The notes beneath the pieces were generated by a model. The model worked only from the letters and a program-made list of their open reading frames with translations, made no database searches and was not told the origin of the DNA. From positions 4,216,001 through 4,280,000 of the forward strand of contig NZ_CP080999.1 in assembly GCF_019645855.1 (NCBI RefSeq): DNA of 64,000 nt. Reading direction: 5' to 3'. The stretch comes from Mycobacterium malmoense (lineage in GTDB: Bacteria; Actinomycetota; Actinomycetes; Mycobacteriales; Mycobacteriaceae). Positions 63,853 to 64,000 of this stretch are shown one piece after another. How positions within the stretch are numbered: the stretch's first letter is position 1; the number at the start of each line of letters is the position of its first letter. The translations under genes and the position numbers were made by a program.

Positions 63853-64000
63853 TGTCGGCCAAGGGCGGGTCGGCGCGCCCGCACGTGGCGGGTGTTCGCG
63901 GAGACGTCGACGGTTAACACCGGGCTGGGTACCACAGCAAACTGGACATCCGGTCAAGATAGACCAGGCCGGCCGCGATCCGCTCGACACACGCGCAACG
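63853..64000. promoter_or_regulatory. Right-edge region upstream of the GT4-AKR-GMC operon
   Basis: 148 bp to the window end with no gene supported. It should hold the promoter of the minus-strand operon, but no hexamers stand out in the GC-rich sequence. Confidence 0.3.

Overview
The window is a contiguous piece of a slow-grower-type non-tuberculous Mycobacterium chromosome. The evidence is high GC, many GTG starts, 4-bp stop/start overlaps, a PPE gene and a PE-like gene, RpfB, LpqT/LpqU-type lipoproteins and a Pks16-type acyl ligase. From 1 to about 29.4 kb the gene order is, in inverted orientation, the one known from M. tuberculosis around Rv1028c-Rv1007c: kdpD, kdpE, ppx, DUF501, ftsB-like, eno, lpqU, mazG, mfd, tetR, tRNA-Gln, glmU, prs, lpqT, rplY, pth, pks16, ispE, ksgA, rpfB, tatD, metG. 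Inserted in this core are a small winged-helix-like gene, a second lysA-type decarboxylase, an arsC-like gene between prs and lpqT, and a membrane GT2 glycosyltransferase between lpqT and rplY. Palindromic intergenic elements carrying GAGCGTG/CACGCTC ends recur only in this core.

From 29.5 kb to the right edge the window is accessory. First come a PAS-domain protein, a secreted BcsB-like membrane-anchored protein, and two tandem TetR regulators of the gamma-butyrolactone-receptor type, with an 11-bp-arm inverted repeat in front of the BcsB-like gene. Then comes a large polysaccharide locus. A plus-strand operon runs PPE, polyprenyl-phosphate sugar-1-phosphate transferase, Wzx-type flippase, a GT2-GT4 fusion and a GT4 (34.3-41.6 kb). 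A minus-strand operon holds a Wzy/WaaL-like membrane protein, a Gfo/Idh/MocA oxidoreductase and an SDR epimerase (45.5-41.7 kb). After a DUF1778/GNAT toxin-antitoxin pair come a PssD/PssE (Alg14/Alg13)-type split glycosyltransferase, a second Gfo/Idh/MocA enzyme coupled to an unrecognised 291-aa protein, and an AsnB-type amidotransferase. UDP-glucose dehydrogenase and a GT4-AKR-GMC oxidoreductase operon close the region. The predicted logic is Wzx/Wzy-type assembly of a heteropolysaccharide that probably contains glucuronic acid and may be amidated. This is inference from families.

Between asnB and ugd (about 52.2-58.3 kb) lies a phage-derived block of visibly lower GC. It holds a long glycine-rich minor-tail-like protein, a 58-aa protein, a 291-aa tail-associated-like protein and a LysB-type mycolyl esterase. 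An oppositely oriented PE-domain protein, a frameshifted XRE-type HTH remnant and an isolated 3' portion of a tRNA follow. No capsid, terminase or integrase gene is visible, so the block is a prophage remnant or a domesticated module.

All functional calls come from reading motifs in the translated sequence and remembered family features; no database search was run.
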